NCBI GenBank assembly: GCA_021796455.1
Contig: JAKACA010000008.1
Location: 1-41,922, forward strand
Source of the DNA: Actinomycetes bacterium
GTDB taxonomy: Bacteria > Actinomycetota > Acidimicrobiia > Acidimicrobiales > Bog-793
Direction of reading: 5' to 3'
DNA: 41,922 nt
In this document: piece by piece, positions 7,799 to 15,687 of the stretch
Numbering within the stretch: position 1 is the stretch's first letter
How the letters are laid out: each line of letters begins with the position of its first letter
Made by a program: the position numbers and the translations under genes
The notes under the pieces: model-generated
The model's database searches: none
What the model saw: only the letters and a program-made list of their open reading frames with translations
Told to the model about the DNA's origin: nothing

Positions 7799-9511
7799 AT
7801 GGCCCGAAGCGGTTCGAGGCACCGCAGCGCCACCTTGGGTTGGTCGAGCGCTGTCGCGGGCGCGGTCCTAACCCTGGCACTCGGCACTCTGGCGGCTCAC
7901 TCTGCGCTGTCTTCTGGCTCTGCTGGAGCCTCTGTTCCCCCCGCTATCGCATCCTGGCAGCCGGAGCCGCTGCCGCTTCCGGCCCACACGCCGAGCGGCG
8001 TCTCCGCGTACGCCGGGCCGGTGGCCTGCCCGGCCATCGCCAAGTGCGAGGTGCTCGGCGAGTACCAGACGCCGGCCGGCCTGAATGAGGACCTCATCTC
8101 GACACAGCACGGCACTACATGGTCGACCGTGGTGGCACCGCTCCCCTCCGGGGGCATCGAAGCTGCCAATCTCGGCCCGTATCAGTTGCGTTGCACCGGG
8201 TTGGGCGACTGCATCGGTACGAGCCTGTACGAGTCGTCCACTTCGATAGCTGCCGACATCCTCATCGAGTTCAAGGGCAGGTGGTCCGCGATCGCGATGC
8301 CCATGCCTGCCAACGCTATCCACTCGAGCTTTCCGACGATCGACTTCATGGCCTGCCCGCGCCTTGGCGCCTGCGTCATAGTCGGCACCTATGCAGCCAG
8401 GAGCGGGCTGACAGAGGGCCTCATTGTGAGGGAGGTCAATGGTCGTTTCGTGGCCGGGCAGGCACCGGTTCCCGGGGGCCTCGACCACGGCTCGGCGTTG
8501 GACAGCGTCGCGTGCGAGGGAGCGAGCACGTGCGTGGCGGCTGGGGACTATGTCACGCCGTCGGGCAGCACGGAGCCTCTGTTCGTGACCGACTCCGCCG
8601 GGAGCCTCCAGGCGTCGGTTGCGCCGCTTCCTCCCAACGCCGCCGCCGCTCCTTCGGCGGAGGTCGAGGGGGTCTCTTGTGCAAGCGCTTCGATATGTGT
8701 GGCGCTCGGGAGCTACGAGGACACGGCGGGCGATCGCGTCGGCTTCATCGACACGAGCAGTAGCGGGCAGTGGGTCGCGACCGCGATGCCGTCGCCAGCC
8801 GGAGCAAGTGCGCTCGACCCCTCGCCGGAGATCGACGCGGTCGCGTGCAAAGCGGGTTACTTCTGCCTGGCTGTCGGGCACTACACCGACAGCTCAGGGA
8901 ACGTGCAGGGGCTGGTGCTCATGGAGGAGGCAGGGATCTGGCTCGCGTCCATGATGCCGGGGACCACTGACACCAATGTCATCATGCACTCGGTCGCCTG
9001 CGTAAGTGCGACGAGCTGCGCGGCGACGGGACACTATGACGCCGGTGGTGCTCAGTTCGGGTACCTGCTGACATTGAGCGGCTCGACGCTGTCGGGGACC
9101 GTTTCCCCGATGCCCCCGAATGCCAACCCTAACCCGGAGAGTGATCTTGGCTTCGTGGCCTGCCCCTGGCTCGCCACCTGCGTCGCAACCGGTGTCTACA
9201 GTGATGGCGACGCGCAGCTGCCTCTCGCCCTGAGCGGAGCGAGCACGCCGTCGACCACCACGACCACTACGACCACTACGACCACCACGACCACGGCGCC
9301 TCCGACTACGAGCAGCACGACCACGACCACGACCACCCCCTTCCTGCCGACGACCACCACCAACGTCTTTTCGACAACTACTACGACAGTCCCCTTCCAG
9401 CCGACGACCACCACGACCACGGTGCCTCCGACCACGACCACGACCACGACCACCGTGTCGCCTGGTGCCGTGAGCTCCATTGGCTGTCCCGGGAGGCGGT
9501 GCCGTCTCTAG
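7799..9511 (+). CDS. Secreted eight-repeat protein with Thr-rich tail, function unknown
   Basis: This is a 570-residue exported protein I cannot name. After a basic N-terminus there is one hydrophobic stretch (AVAGAVLTLALGTLAAHSAL) that looks like a signal peptide or anchor. The body holds eight repeats of about 50-55 residues. Each begins with a Cys shortly after a Val-Ala or similar pair, has a second Cys about 6-7 residues on, and then a G-x-Y (examples: ACPRLGACVIVGTY, ACEGASTCVAAGDY, ACKAGYFCLAVGHY). Each probably forms one disulfide per repeat. Regular short repeats of this size suggest a beta-propeller, by inference. The last ~95 residues are dominated by Thr runs broken by Pro, encoded by ACC/ACG triplets, ending in GCPGRRCRL. 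No sortase motif is visible. It may be a cell-surface or secreted binding protein. Confidence 0.7.
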   Translation: MARSGSRHRSATLGWSSAVAGAVLTLALGTLAAHSALSSGSAGASVPPAIASWQPEPLPLPAHTPSGVSAYAGPVACPAIAKCEVLGEYQTPAGLNEDLISTQHGTTWSTVVAPLPSGGIEAANLGPYQLRCTGLGDCIGTSLYESSTSIAADILIEFKGRWSAIAMPMPANAIHSSFPTIDFMACPRLGACVIVGTYAARSGLTEGLIVREVNGRFVAGQAPVPGGLDHGSALDSVACEGASTCVAAGDYVTPSGSTEPLFVTDSAGSLQASVAPLPPNAAAAPSAEVEGVSCASASICVALGSYEDTAGDRVGFIDTSSSGQWVATAMPSPAGASALDPSPEIDAVACKAGYFCLAVGHYTDSSGNVQGLVLMEEAGIWLASMMPGTTDTNVIMHSVACVSATSCAATGHYDAGGAQFGYLLTLSGSTLSGTVSPMPPNANPNPESDLGFVACPWLATCVATGVYSDGDAQLPLALSGASTPSTTTTTTTTTTTTTTAPPTTSSTTTTTTTPFLPTTTTNVFSTTTTTVPFQPTTTTTTVPPTTTTTTTTVSPGAVSSIGCPGRRCRL

Positions 9512-9558
9512 AGTCCGCGAGGGCTCGGTCGTCGGTGTCGTCTGCAAGACTTAGAGAC

Positions 9559-10356
9559 ATGTCGTCTGTCCCAGATCAGGTGCACGTCGACCGCCTCGCT
9601 GACGTGGCAACTGTGACCCTTGACCGTCCCGAGAGCGCGAATTCACTCACCAGCTCTGTGAAGGAAGCCCTGCTTGGCGCGCTCGAGGCGGTAGCAAACG
9701 ACCGTACCGTCCGCGCGGTCGTCCTCACCGGATCAGGGCGGGCGTTTTGCGCCGGACAGGATCTGGCTGAGCATGCCGAGGCACTGGCGGGTGATCCCGC
9801 TCACAGCCTCAGCACCGTCTCCAAGCACTACAACCCGATCATCACGAGCATCTCGACAATGCCAAAACCCGTGATTGGCGCCATCAACGGGACCTGTGCC
9901 GGGGCTGGGCTCGGCATCGCGCTCGCGTGTGACCTGCGAGTTGCCGCCGAGGGTGCCAGGTTCGTGCCGGCCTTCGGCGCCATAGGCCTGACGGCGGACT
10001 CCGGCGTCTCCGCGACGCTGCCGCGCGCGGTGGGCTGGTCGCGGGCGATGGGCCTTCTCCTGCTCGGCACCGTCATCGGAGCCGAGGAGGCCGAGCGCAT
10101 AGGGCTCGTGCACGAGGTTGTCCCGGCCGACGGTCTGGGAGCTCATGTGGCAGCGCTCGCGGCGCGGCTCGCCGCCGGACCGACACTGGCTTATGCTGCC
10201 CTGAAGGAGGCCCTCTGGTACAGCGCCTCGGCTGCCATGGCCGACGTGCTCGGTCTCGAAGCCGAGTTGCAGGCGCGCCTTGCGGTGACCGCTGACCACA
10301 GGGCAGCGGTGAGCGCCTTCCTTGAGAAACGCCCCCCGGAGTTCACCGGCAGCTGA
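9559..10356 (+). CDS. Enoyl-CoA hydratase/isomerase family protein, PaaG-like
   Basis: This 265-residue crotonase-fold enzyme acts on an acyl-CoA. The oxyanion-hole segments are visible: GRAFCAGQDLAEH in the first half and GTCAGAGLGIALACDLRVAA in the second. Further on, IGLTADSGVSATLPRAVG keeps an Asp at the position used by PaaG-type isomerases (epoxyphenylacetyl-CoA isomerase), so an isomerase role is possible. The classic paired-Glu pattern of true enoyl-CoA hydratases is not obvious. I chose ATG 9559 because the residues before it do not belong to the family. Its neighbours are an acyl-CoA dehydrogenase and a dehydrogenase remnant, which fits acyl-CoA degradation. The exact substrate cannot be read from sequence. 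Confidence 0.8.
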   Translation: MSSVPDQVHVDRLADVATVTLDRPESANSLTSSVKEALLGALEAVANDRTVRAVVLTGSGRAFCAGQDLAEHAEALAGDPAHSLSTVSKHYNPIITSISTMPKPVIGAINGTCAGAGLGIALACDLRVAAEGARFVPAFGAIGLTADSGVSATLPRAVGWSRAMGLLLLGTVIGAEEAERIGLVHEVVPADGLGAHVAALAARLAAGPTLAYAALKEALWYSASAAMADVLGLEAELQARLAVTADHRAAVSAFLEKRPPEFTGS

Positions 10357-10375
10357 CGCACCCGACATCTCGATA

Positions 10376-10419
10376 ACCCGAGACGCGCGACATCCCTGAA
10401 GCACCCGAGACGCGCGACA
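10376..10419 (+). repeat. 17-bp direct repeat pair upstream of the DsbA-like gene
   Basis: The 17-mer ACCCGAGACGCGCGACA occurs at 10376-10392 and again at 10403-10419. Related ACCCGACA pieces flank both sides. The whole 87-base spacer between the hydratase gene and the DsbA-like gene is built of such pieces. It may be a simple slippage product or a protein-binding site. Confidence 0.6.
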
Positions 10420-10443
10420 CACCCGACACAGAGGAGACGAGAA

Positions 10444-11064
10444 GTGACGTCCATGACAACAACCGAGCCGGCGCCGGTCGACTTCTGGTTCGACCCGATC
10501 TGCCCCTGGGCGTGGATCACCTCGCGCTGGATCCTCGAAGTCGAAAAGGTCCGCCCCATCGCCGCCCGCTGGCACGTGATGTCGCTCTCCTACCTGAACG
10601 CGGACAAGGACGTCTCCGCCGACTACAGAGCGCTGCTCGACATGGCCTGGGGGCCGGTACGAGTTGTGACCTCAGCTCGCGAGAGATTCGGCGACGAGAT
10701 CGTGTTGCCGCTCTACAGCGCTATCGGCAGACGATTTCACAACGAGCATCGCCGCGAGGAAGCGTCGGTCGTCGAGGCGATTGCCGAGCTCGGGCTTCCC
10801 GCCGACCTCATCGATGCGGCCGCGACCACCGAGTACGACGAGGCGATCAAGAAGTCCCACCATGCGGGGATGGATCCGGTCGGGTACGAAGTCGGCACCC
10901 CGGTCATACATGTCGAAGGGGTTGCATTCTTCGGACCGGTTGTGACGCCGACCCCCCGTGGCGACGCGGCCGGCAGGTTGTGGGACGGCGTGCTGCTCGT
11001 TGCCGGGACGGACGGGTTCTACGAGCTGAAGCGGACGAGGACGAGGGACCCCATCTTCGACTGA
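10444..11064 (+). CDS. DsbA-family mycothiol-dependent reductase, Rv2466c-like
   Basis: This 206-residue thioredoxin-fold protein of the DsbA/FrnE class closely resembles Mycobacterium tuberculosis Rv2466c, a mycothiol-dependent reductase that also reduces nitro-prodrugs. The N-terminal active site FWFDPICPWAWITSRW holds the CPWA redox motif. RKSHHAGMD-like (KKSHHAGMDPVGYEVGTP) and FFGPVVTPTPRG segments match that family along its whole length. GTG 10444 is preceded by GAGGAG seven bases upstream; ATG 10453 is an alternative. Mycothiol use is restricted to actinomycetes, so this gene is a good taxonomic clue. It should act in the cytoplasm in thiol redox repair or detoxification. Confidence 0.88.
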   Translation: MTSMTTTEPAPVDFWFDPICPWAWITSRWILEVEKVRPIAARWHVMSLSYLNADKDVSADYRALLDMAWGPVRVVTSARERFGDEIVLPLYSAIGRRFHNEHRREEASVVEAIAELGLPADLIDAAATTEYDEAIKKSHHAGMDPVGYEVGTPVIHVEGVAFFGPVVTPTPRGDAAGRLWDGVLLVAGTDGFYELKRTRTRDPIFD

Positions 11065-11120
11065 GCGCCTGGGGACGCATCCGGACCCGGGAGACGGGCC
11101 CACCTGGGTCTTTCGGCCCT

Positions 11121-11288
11121 ATGCCAGGCAGGCAGGCGCCGCGCTTGATCGAAGCGCTCGTCGCCCGAACTCCGCTCGGTCGCCTCGTGACTATGCAGGA
11201 GATCGTCGGGGCGGTGGTCTTCCTGCTCGACAACACCGGTGTCAACGGGGTGAACCTGGCCGTCGACGGCGGGTGGCTGCTCAGGTGA
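11121..11288 (+). pseudogene. C-terminal remnant of a short-chain dehydrogenase
   Basis: About 50 codons read as the end of an SDR/3-oxoacyl-ACP reductase-like protein: LVARTPLGRLVT, then EIVGAVVFLLD, then VNGVNLAVDGGWLLR. The whole Rossmann core and the YxxxK catalytic site are absent, and the upstream sequence is the DsbA-like gene. It is therefore a decayed or transferred fragment, not a working enzyme. The rest of the 11065-11440 gap holds only a 9-base inverted repeat (CTCACGATC at 11298-11306, GATCGTGAG at 11331-11339) and no other gene. Confidence 0.75.
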
Positions 11289-11440
11289 GCCGGCGAGCTC
11301 ACGATCTGGAGGCCCGAGAGCAGATCCGGGGATCGTGAGGCGCTATGTACTACGTGACGAGGGTAGACGACAGTCTCGGGACGACCCCTTCCCAGGCGAC
11401 CTGACTCGGTCCTTGACCCATTCGGAGGCGGAGATCGGTT

Positions 11441-12595
11441 CTAGTAGGACTTCGGGAGCCCGAGGGAGTGCTGGGCGACGTAGTTGAGGATCATCTCCCG
11501 GCTGACCGGTGCCGTCCGCAGGAGTCGGGCGGTTCCCCACAGGTCGGCGAGGCCGAACTCGGACGCGAGCCCGTTGCCGCCGTGGGTCTGGATGGCCTGG
11601 TCGAGTGCCCGGAGGGAGGCCTCGGCAGCGGCGTACTTGGCCATGTTGGCAGCCTCCCCGGCATCCAGTCCCGCGTCATAGGACCAGGCCGCCTTCGAGA
11701 GCATGAGCCTCGCAAGCTCGAGCTCGATCTTGGCTACGGCGAGGGGATGGGCGATGCCCTGGTGCGCGCCAATTGGACGGTCCCACACGGTGCGGTGCGT
11801 CGCGTAGGCAGACGCCTTCTCGAGGGCGTAGCGGCCGATGCCGCACGAGATGGCGGCTCCCATCAGCCGCTCCGGGTTCAGTCCGGCGAAGACTTGGCGA
11901 AGGCCCTCGCCCTCGGTTCCGAGCAGGTCGTCCTCGCCAAGGGTGCAGTCGTCGAGAAAGATTGTGAACTGCTTTTCCGGCGCGGCGATCTCGACTGGGA
12001 TCTTGCGCGCCTCGAAACCCTTGGCGTCGGTGCCGACGATGAACAGCGAGAGCCTCGCCCGTCGCGTCGCCTCCTCGGTACCGGTGCGGGCCACGACGAT
12101 GACCGCGTCAGCTTCGTCAACCCCTGAGATGTAGTGCTTGGTGCCATAAAGAGCCCATCTCCCGCCCTCGTGCACGGCGGTGGTGGCGATGCGGTGGGAG
12201 TTGGAGCCGGCGTCAGGCTCGGTGATGGCAAAGGCCATCTTCGCCTCCCCCGACGCCATCGGGGGGAGCCACCGCTGCTTTTGCGACGCCGTGCCGAACC
12301 GCGCGATGAGTGTGGCGCAGATGGCGGGCGAGACGAGCATCAAGAGCAGGGGGCACCCTGCGGCAGCAACCTCCTCGCAGACGATCGTCAGCTCGGCAAC
12401 GCCCATGCCGCCGCCACCGTAGGCAGAAGGGAGGTGCACTCCGAGATAGCCGCCGGCTCCCAGCTCCGACCACAGCTCGTCGGGCTTGGCCCCCTGTCTC
12501 GTCTTCTCCTGGAAGTACTCGTGGCCGTAGTGGCCGGCAATGCCGGCCACTGCCTCTTTGAGCAGCTCTTGTTCAGGAGTCGGGCTGAAGTCCAT
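11441..12595 (-). CDS. Acyl-CoA dehydrogenase family protein
   Basis: This 384-residue flavoprotein of the acyl-CoA dehydrogenase family catalyses alpha,beta-desaturation of an acyl-CoA. The family signature AFAITEPDAGSNSHRI lies near residue 125-140, and THGGNGLASEFGLADLWG near the C-terminus matches the ACAD helical domain. By eye, the usual YEGT catalytic-glutamate motif near the end is replaced by APVSREM, a form seen in many actinobacterial FadE paralogues, so the catalytic base may lie elsewhere. ATG 12595 (MDFSPTPEQ) is the family start. A TANNNT box lies eight bases upstream with no ribosome site. It is convergent with the genes to its left and divergent from glmU. Substrate unknown. 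Confidence 0.88.
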   Translation of the reverse strand: MDFSPTPEQELLKEAVAGIAGHYGHEYFQEKTRQGAKPDELWSELGAGGYLGVHLPSAYGGGGMGVAELTIVCEEVAAAGCPLLLMLVSPAICATLIARFGTASQKQRWLPPMASGEAKMAFAITEPDAGSNSHRIATTAVHEGGRWALYGTKHYISGVDEADAVIVVARTGTEEATRRARLSLFIVGTDAKGFEARKIPVEIAAPEKQFTIFLDDCTLGEDDLLGTEGEGLRQVFAGLNPERLMGAAISCGIGRYALEKASAYATHRTVWDRPIGAHQGIAHPLAVAKIELELARLMLSKAAWSYDAGLDAGEAANMAKYAAAEASLRALDQAIQTHGGNGLASEFGLADLWGTARLLRTAPVSREMILNYVAQHSLGLPKSY

Positions 12596-12603
12596 GTGGG
12601 GCC

Positions 12604-12609
12604 ACACTA
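12604..12609 (-). promoter_or_regulatory. Candidate -10 box, leaderless start of acyl-CoA dehydrogenase gene
   Basis: On the minus strand TAGTGT fits TANNNT and lies eight bases before the ATG at 12595. The intervening GGCCCCAC is not a ribosome-binding site, so the mRNA may begin at the start codon. Confidence 0.35.
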
Positions 12610-12788
12610 GATCCCTGGCCGGACCGAGGAGGGCCAGGCCGGCAGGGCCACCCGAGATGACCGGGCCGAGCCCGGGGACCCCGGGGTGCTATCTCACGGT
12701 GGATTCGAGGGGATCTGGAGCGTGCCGAGCGCGGCGCCCGAGCCCCCGCTATGGTCGGAGCTGTCGGACTCTTGGAGGTGGTGACGCG

Positions 12789-13919
12789 ATGACCGTCGAT
12801 GCCAGGCCGCAGAAACGACCCCTCTCCGCGATAGTGCTGGCCGCCGGCCAGGGAACGAGGATGAGATCGACCACCCCAAAGCCGCTCCACCGCCTCTGCG
12901 GGCGCCCGATGATCCTCCATGTCCTTGACGCCCTTGCCGAGCTGCCCATGGACAAAGTCGTGGTCGTCGTGGGCCACCACGCCAACGAAGTCACAAAGAC
13001 GATCCAGGCGGAAGCGCCGAAGGCCATGAGGCTCGAGTTCGTGGAGCAGCTCGAGGCAAGGGGCACCGGAGATGCGGTGGCCGTCGGGCTCACCGGGTTT
13101 GACGAGGCCATCGCCGGGGATCTGGACGAGGGCGATGTCGTCGTTCTGCCCGGCGACACCCCACTCGTGCGCGCCGCGACGCTCGCGCGCCTCGTCTCCG
13201 AGCACCGTGCCCGCGACGCAGCCGCCACCATCCTCACGGCCAAGCTCGACGACCCCTTTGGCTACTCGCGCGTGCTGCGCTCGAAGGACGGCCGCGTGTC
13301 GCGGATACGAGATGACTCGGAGTGCTCCTCCGACGAGCGCGACGTCGACGAGGTGGCTTCGCAGATCTACTGCTTCCGCCACGGAGTGCTCGCGCCGGCA
13401 CTGCGGCGGCTCTCTCCGGACAACCCTCTCGGGGAGTACTTCCTCACCGACTCGATAGAGGTGCTGCACACTGCCGGCTACACCGTCGCCACCGCAGTGG
13501 TCGGCGACCCGATGGAAGCCGCCGGGGTCAACGACCGCTCCCAGCTCGCGGCCGCGGAAGGAGAGCTGCGCTCGCGGATCAACGACCGCTGGATGCGCCG
13601 GGGCGTCACGATGTGCGACCCCGAGGCGACCTACGTAGAGGTGAACGTGATCCTCGGAACGGACGTGACCCTGTTGCCCGGTGTCGTGCTCGAAGGCCAT
13701 ACCTCGATCGGCGACGGAGCTGTCATCGGGCCCAGCTGCCACCTGATCGACTGCGAGGTGGGCGAGCGTGCCCGGATCACCCACACCGTCGCAGAGCGCG
13801 CGTGCATCGGCGAGGGAGCCGCCGTCGGACCGTTCTCGTGTCTCGAGCCCGGGACCCGGTTGGCGCGTGGGGAGCGTGTCGGGGCATTCTTCGGGGCAAG
13901 CCCGCCGGCTGGGGGTTAG
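12789..13919 (+). CDS. glmU: GlmU-like UDP-GlcNAc pyrophosphorylase lacking the acetyltransferase half
   Basis: This GlmU-type enzyme makes UDP-N-acetylglucosamine for peptidoglycan from GlcNAc-1-P and UTP. The N-terminal uridyltransferase domain is complete: VLAAGQGTRMRSTTPKPLH, then GDTPLVRA, ILTAKLDDPFGYSRV and the NPLGEYFLTD segment. The C-terminal left-handed beta-helix starts normally (GVTMCDPEATYV) but stops after EPGTRLARGERVGAFFGA. That is just before the region carrying the acetyltransferase catalytic Lys and His in full-length GlmU (about 450-490 residues; here 376). By alignment the CoA-site Arg of LRPG is Glu here. No remnant of the missing part follows in any frame, and prs begins 30 bases later. 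Start ATG 12789 has GGAGGT upstream. Glucosamine-1-P acetylation must be done by another protein. Confidence 0.88.
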   Translation: MTVDARPQKRPLSAIVLAAGQGTRMRSTTPKPLHRLCGRPMILHVLDALAELPMDKVVVVVGHHANEVTKTIQAEAPKAMRLEFVEQLEARGTGDAVAVGLTGFDEAIAGDLDEGDVVVLPGDTPLVRAATLARLVSEHRARDAAATILTAKLDDPFGYSRVLRSKDGRVSRIRDDSECSSDERDVDEVASQIYCFRHGVLAPALRRLSPDNPLGEYFLTDSIEVLHTAGYTVATAVVGDPMEAAGVNDRSQLAAAEGELRSRINDRWMRRGVTMCDPEATYVEVNVILGTDVTLLPGVVLEGHTSIGDGAVIGPSCHLIDCEVGERARITHTVAERACIGEGAAVGPFSCLEPGTRLARGERVGAFFGASPPAGG

Positions 13920-13949
13920 AGCCGGCAAGATCGACGAGAGGACCGGAAG

Positions 13950-14921
13950 ATGGAGCTAGTGCCGACTCGCCGCCTTGAGCTGGTCACGGGAAGGTCGCAT
14001 CCCGAGCTTGCCCAGGAGATCGCCCAGTGCCTCGGCGTCTCGCTCGGAGAGACGAACCTGCGGGAGTTCGCCGATAGCGAGATCCACTGCCGGTACGGGA
14101 GCTCTATCCGGGGCGTCGATCTCTTCATAGTCCAGACTCATGCCGCGCCGGTGAATGACGCGATCATGGAGCAGCTCATCATGATCGATGCCGCAAAACG
14201 AGCCTCGGCGAAGCGCATCACTGTCGTCTGCCCCTACTACGGCTACTCGCGTCAGGACCGCAAGTCCACCGGGCGCGAGCCGATCACCGCGAAGCTCGTC
14301 GCCGACCTGTTCTCTGCCGCGGGAGCCGACCGGGTGGTGAGCGTGGATCTGCACTCGGGGCAGATCCAAGGTTTCTTCGATGGCCCTGTCGACCACCTGA
14401 CGGCCGCTCCGGTGCTCCTCGAGTACCTCCGGCGCGAGCAGCCGGGCGACGTCGTGATCGTAGCCCCTGACGCCGGTCGGGTGAAGGTGGCGGAGAGCTT
14501 TGCCCAAAAGCTCGGCGCCGACCTTGCCCTCGTGCACAAGCGCCGCCAGGGTCAGCGGTCCGACCAGGTGGAGGCGCGCGACATAGTCGGTGACGTGGGC
14601 GGCCGCTGCTGTGTGGTGATCGACGACATCATCGGTACGGCCGGGACCGTGTGCGCGGCAGCCGAGCGGCTGGCCGACGAGGGTGCGACCGACGTGTGGG
14701 CGATGGCGACCCATGCGGTGCTCTCGGGACCCGCGCTGGACCGCCTGAAGGCGGCGCCGATCTCGAGGGTGATCCTTACCAACACTCTCCCGCTCCCGCC
14801 GGAGCGGCGGATCGACAAGATCGAGGTGATCTCGGTCGCCAAGATCATCGCCGATGCGATCGACGCCGTGTTCGAGGACACCTCGGTCTCGGAGATCTTC
14901 GGCGGGCAGAACCTGCTCTAG
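13950..14921 (+). CDS. prs: Ribose-phosphate pyrophosphokinase (PRPP synthase)
   Basis: Makes PRPP from ribose-5-phosphate and ATP for purine, pyrimidine, His and Trp synthesis. The 323-residue protein has normal length. It shows the flexible-loop region PYYGYSRQDRKSTGREPITAK, the metal-binding DLHSGQIQGFF, the allosteric/ATP segment, and the PRPP-binding loop VIDDIIGTAGT near residue 220. It follows glmU on the same strand by 30 bases, the standard bacterial glmU-prs pair. The start ATG has a weak GGA site upstream. Confidence 0.96.
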   Translation: MELVPTRRLELVTGRSHPELAQEIAQCLGVSLGETNLREFADSEIHCRYGSSIRGVDLFIVQTHAAPVNDAIMEQLIMIDAAKRASAKRITVVCPYYGYSRQDRKSTGREPITAKLVADLFSAAGADRVVSVDLHSGQIQGFFDGPVDHLTAAPVLLEYLRREQPGDVVIVAPDAGRVKVAESFAQKLGADLALVHKRRQGQRSDQVEARDIVGDVGGRCCVVIDDIIGTAGTVCAAAERLADEGATDVWAMATHAVLSGPALDRLKAAPISRVILTNTLPLPPERRIDKIEVISVAKIIADAIDAVFEDTSVSEIFGGQNLL

Positions 14922-14985
14922 ACGCGGGCGGGCCTGATCTCGGCCCCGCTTCGGAGGGCCGGACCGGAGGTGGCGACGGATCGCC

Positions 14986-14991
14986 TAGAAT
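14986..14991 (+). promoter_or_regulatory. Candidate -10 box for rplY
   Basis: TAGAAT is a near-consensus -10 in the 130-base gap between prs and rplY. It would give a leader of about 55 bases that contains an AGGAG ribosome site before the rplY ATG. The -35 region is not convincing. Low confidence. Confidence 0.35.
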
Positions 14992-15051
14992 CGCTCCGCC
15001 GCAGTCAAGTCGATCCACCGATCGCACGTCTCTTCCTAGGAGCTCTGCTCA

Positions 15052-15687
15052 ATGGCTGACATCACACTCGTCGTTGATCCGGCTCGCCCGACGGGCAGCC
15101 GATCGAGCGGGCGCCTGCGCGCGGCCGGGCGCATCCCAGCTGTTGTGTACGGGCACGGGATCGAGCCCATCTCGGTGTCTGTAGACGCGAAGGACCTCCG
15201 CCATGCCCTCGGGGGCGAGGCCGGCTCGCGGGCCCTGCTCAACCTTGTCATCGGTGACGGCGAGCACCTTGCGATGGCCCGCCAGCTGCAGCGCCACCCG
15301 GTGCGCCACACTGTCATCCACGTCGATTTCCAGGTGGTGCGGCGGGACGAGCTGATCAGTGCCCAGATCCCGATCGTCCTCGTCGGCGACGCGGTTGCCG
15401 TCCACCGCAACGACGGCACGGTCGATCAGGAGATGACCGTCCTCACGGTCAAGGCCAAGCCCGCGGACCTGCCCCCGCACGTCGAGCTCGACATATCGAA
15501 CCTCGAGGTCGGCGACTCGCTGCGGGCGGCCGACATCGCGCTGCCCGCCGGCGTCGAGCTCGATGGGGACGCCGACAGCCCGGTCGTCGTCGCCCACGCC
15601 CCGCGGACCGGCCCCGAGGATGTCGCCGCAGCCGGCGAGGGGGCTGAGCCGGCCGCAGCCGTGACCGAGCCGCCGGACGCGAGCTGA
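15052..15687 (+). CDS. rplY: 50S ribosomal protein L25, general stress protein Ctc form
   Basis: This is the long L25/TL5/Ctc-type ribosomal protein (211 residues) that binds 5S rRNA. The N-terminal L25 domain includes SGRLRAAGRIPAVVYGHG and the ALLNLVIGDGEHLAMARQLQ-like core. A C-terminal beta domain (QIPIVLVGDA, LDISNLEVGDSLRAADIALP) is typical of the Ctc form. The tail is acidic and Ala-rich. It sits between prs and pth as in many actinomycetes. The start ATG is preceded by AGGAG. Its stop overlaps the only possible start of pth. Confidence 0.94.
   Translation: MADITLVVDPARPTGSRSSGRLRAAGRIPAVVYGHGIEPISVSVDAKDLRHALGGEAGSRALLNLVIGDGEHLAMARQLQRHPVRHTVIHVDFQVVRRDELISAQIPIVLVGDAVAVHRNDGTVDQEMTVLTVKAKPADLPPHVELDISNLEVGDSLRAADIALPAGVELDGDADSPVVVAHAPRTGPEDVAAAGEGAEPAAAVTEPPDAS

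Noticed and set aside
9196-9480. Minus-strand Val/Gly-rich open frame
   Set aside because: It is the complement of the Thr (ACC/ACG) tract of the secreted protein, not a gene.
12612-12788. Possible tRNA upstream of glmU (GGATTCGAG piece)
   Set aside because: No matching acceptor stem, anticodon arm or proper T-loop could be found.
14922-14980. Hairpin CGGCCC/GGGCCG after prs as a terminator
   Set aside because: Only a six-base stem with a nine-base loop and no T tract.
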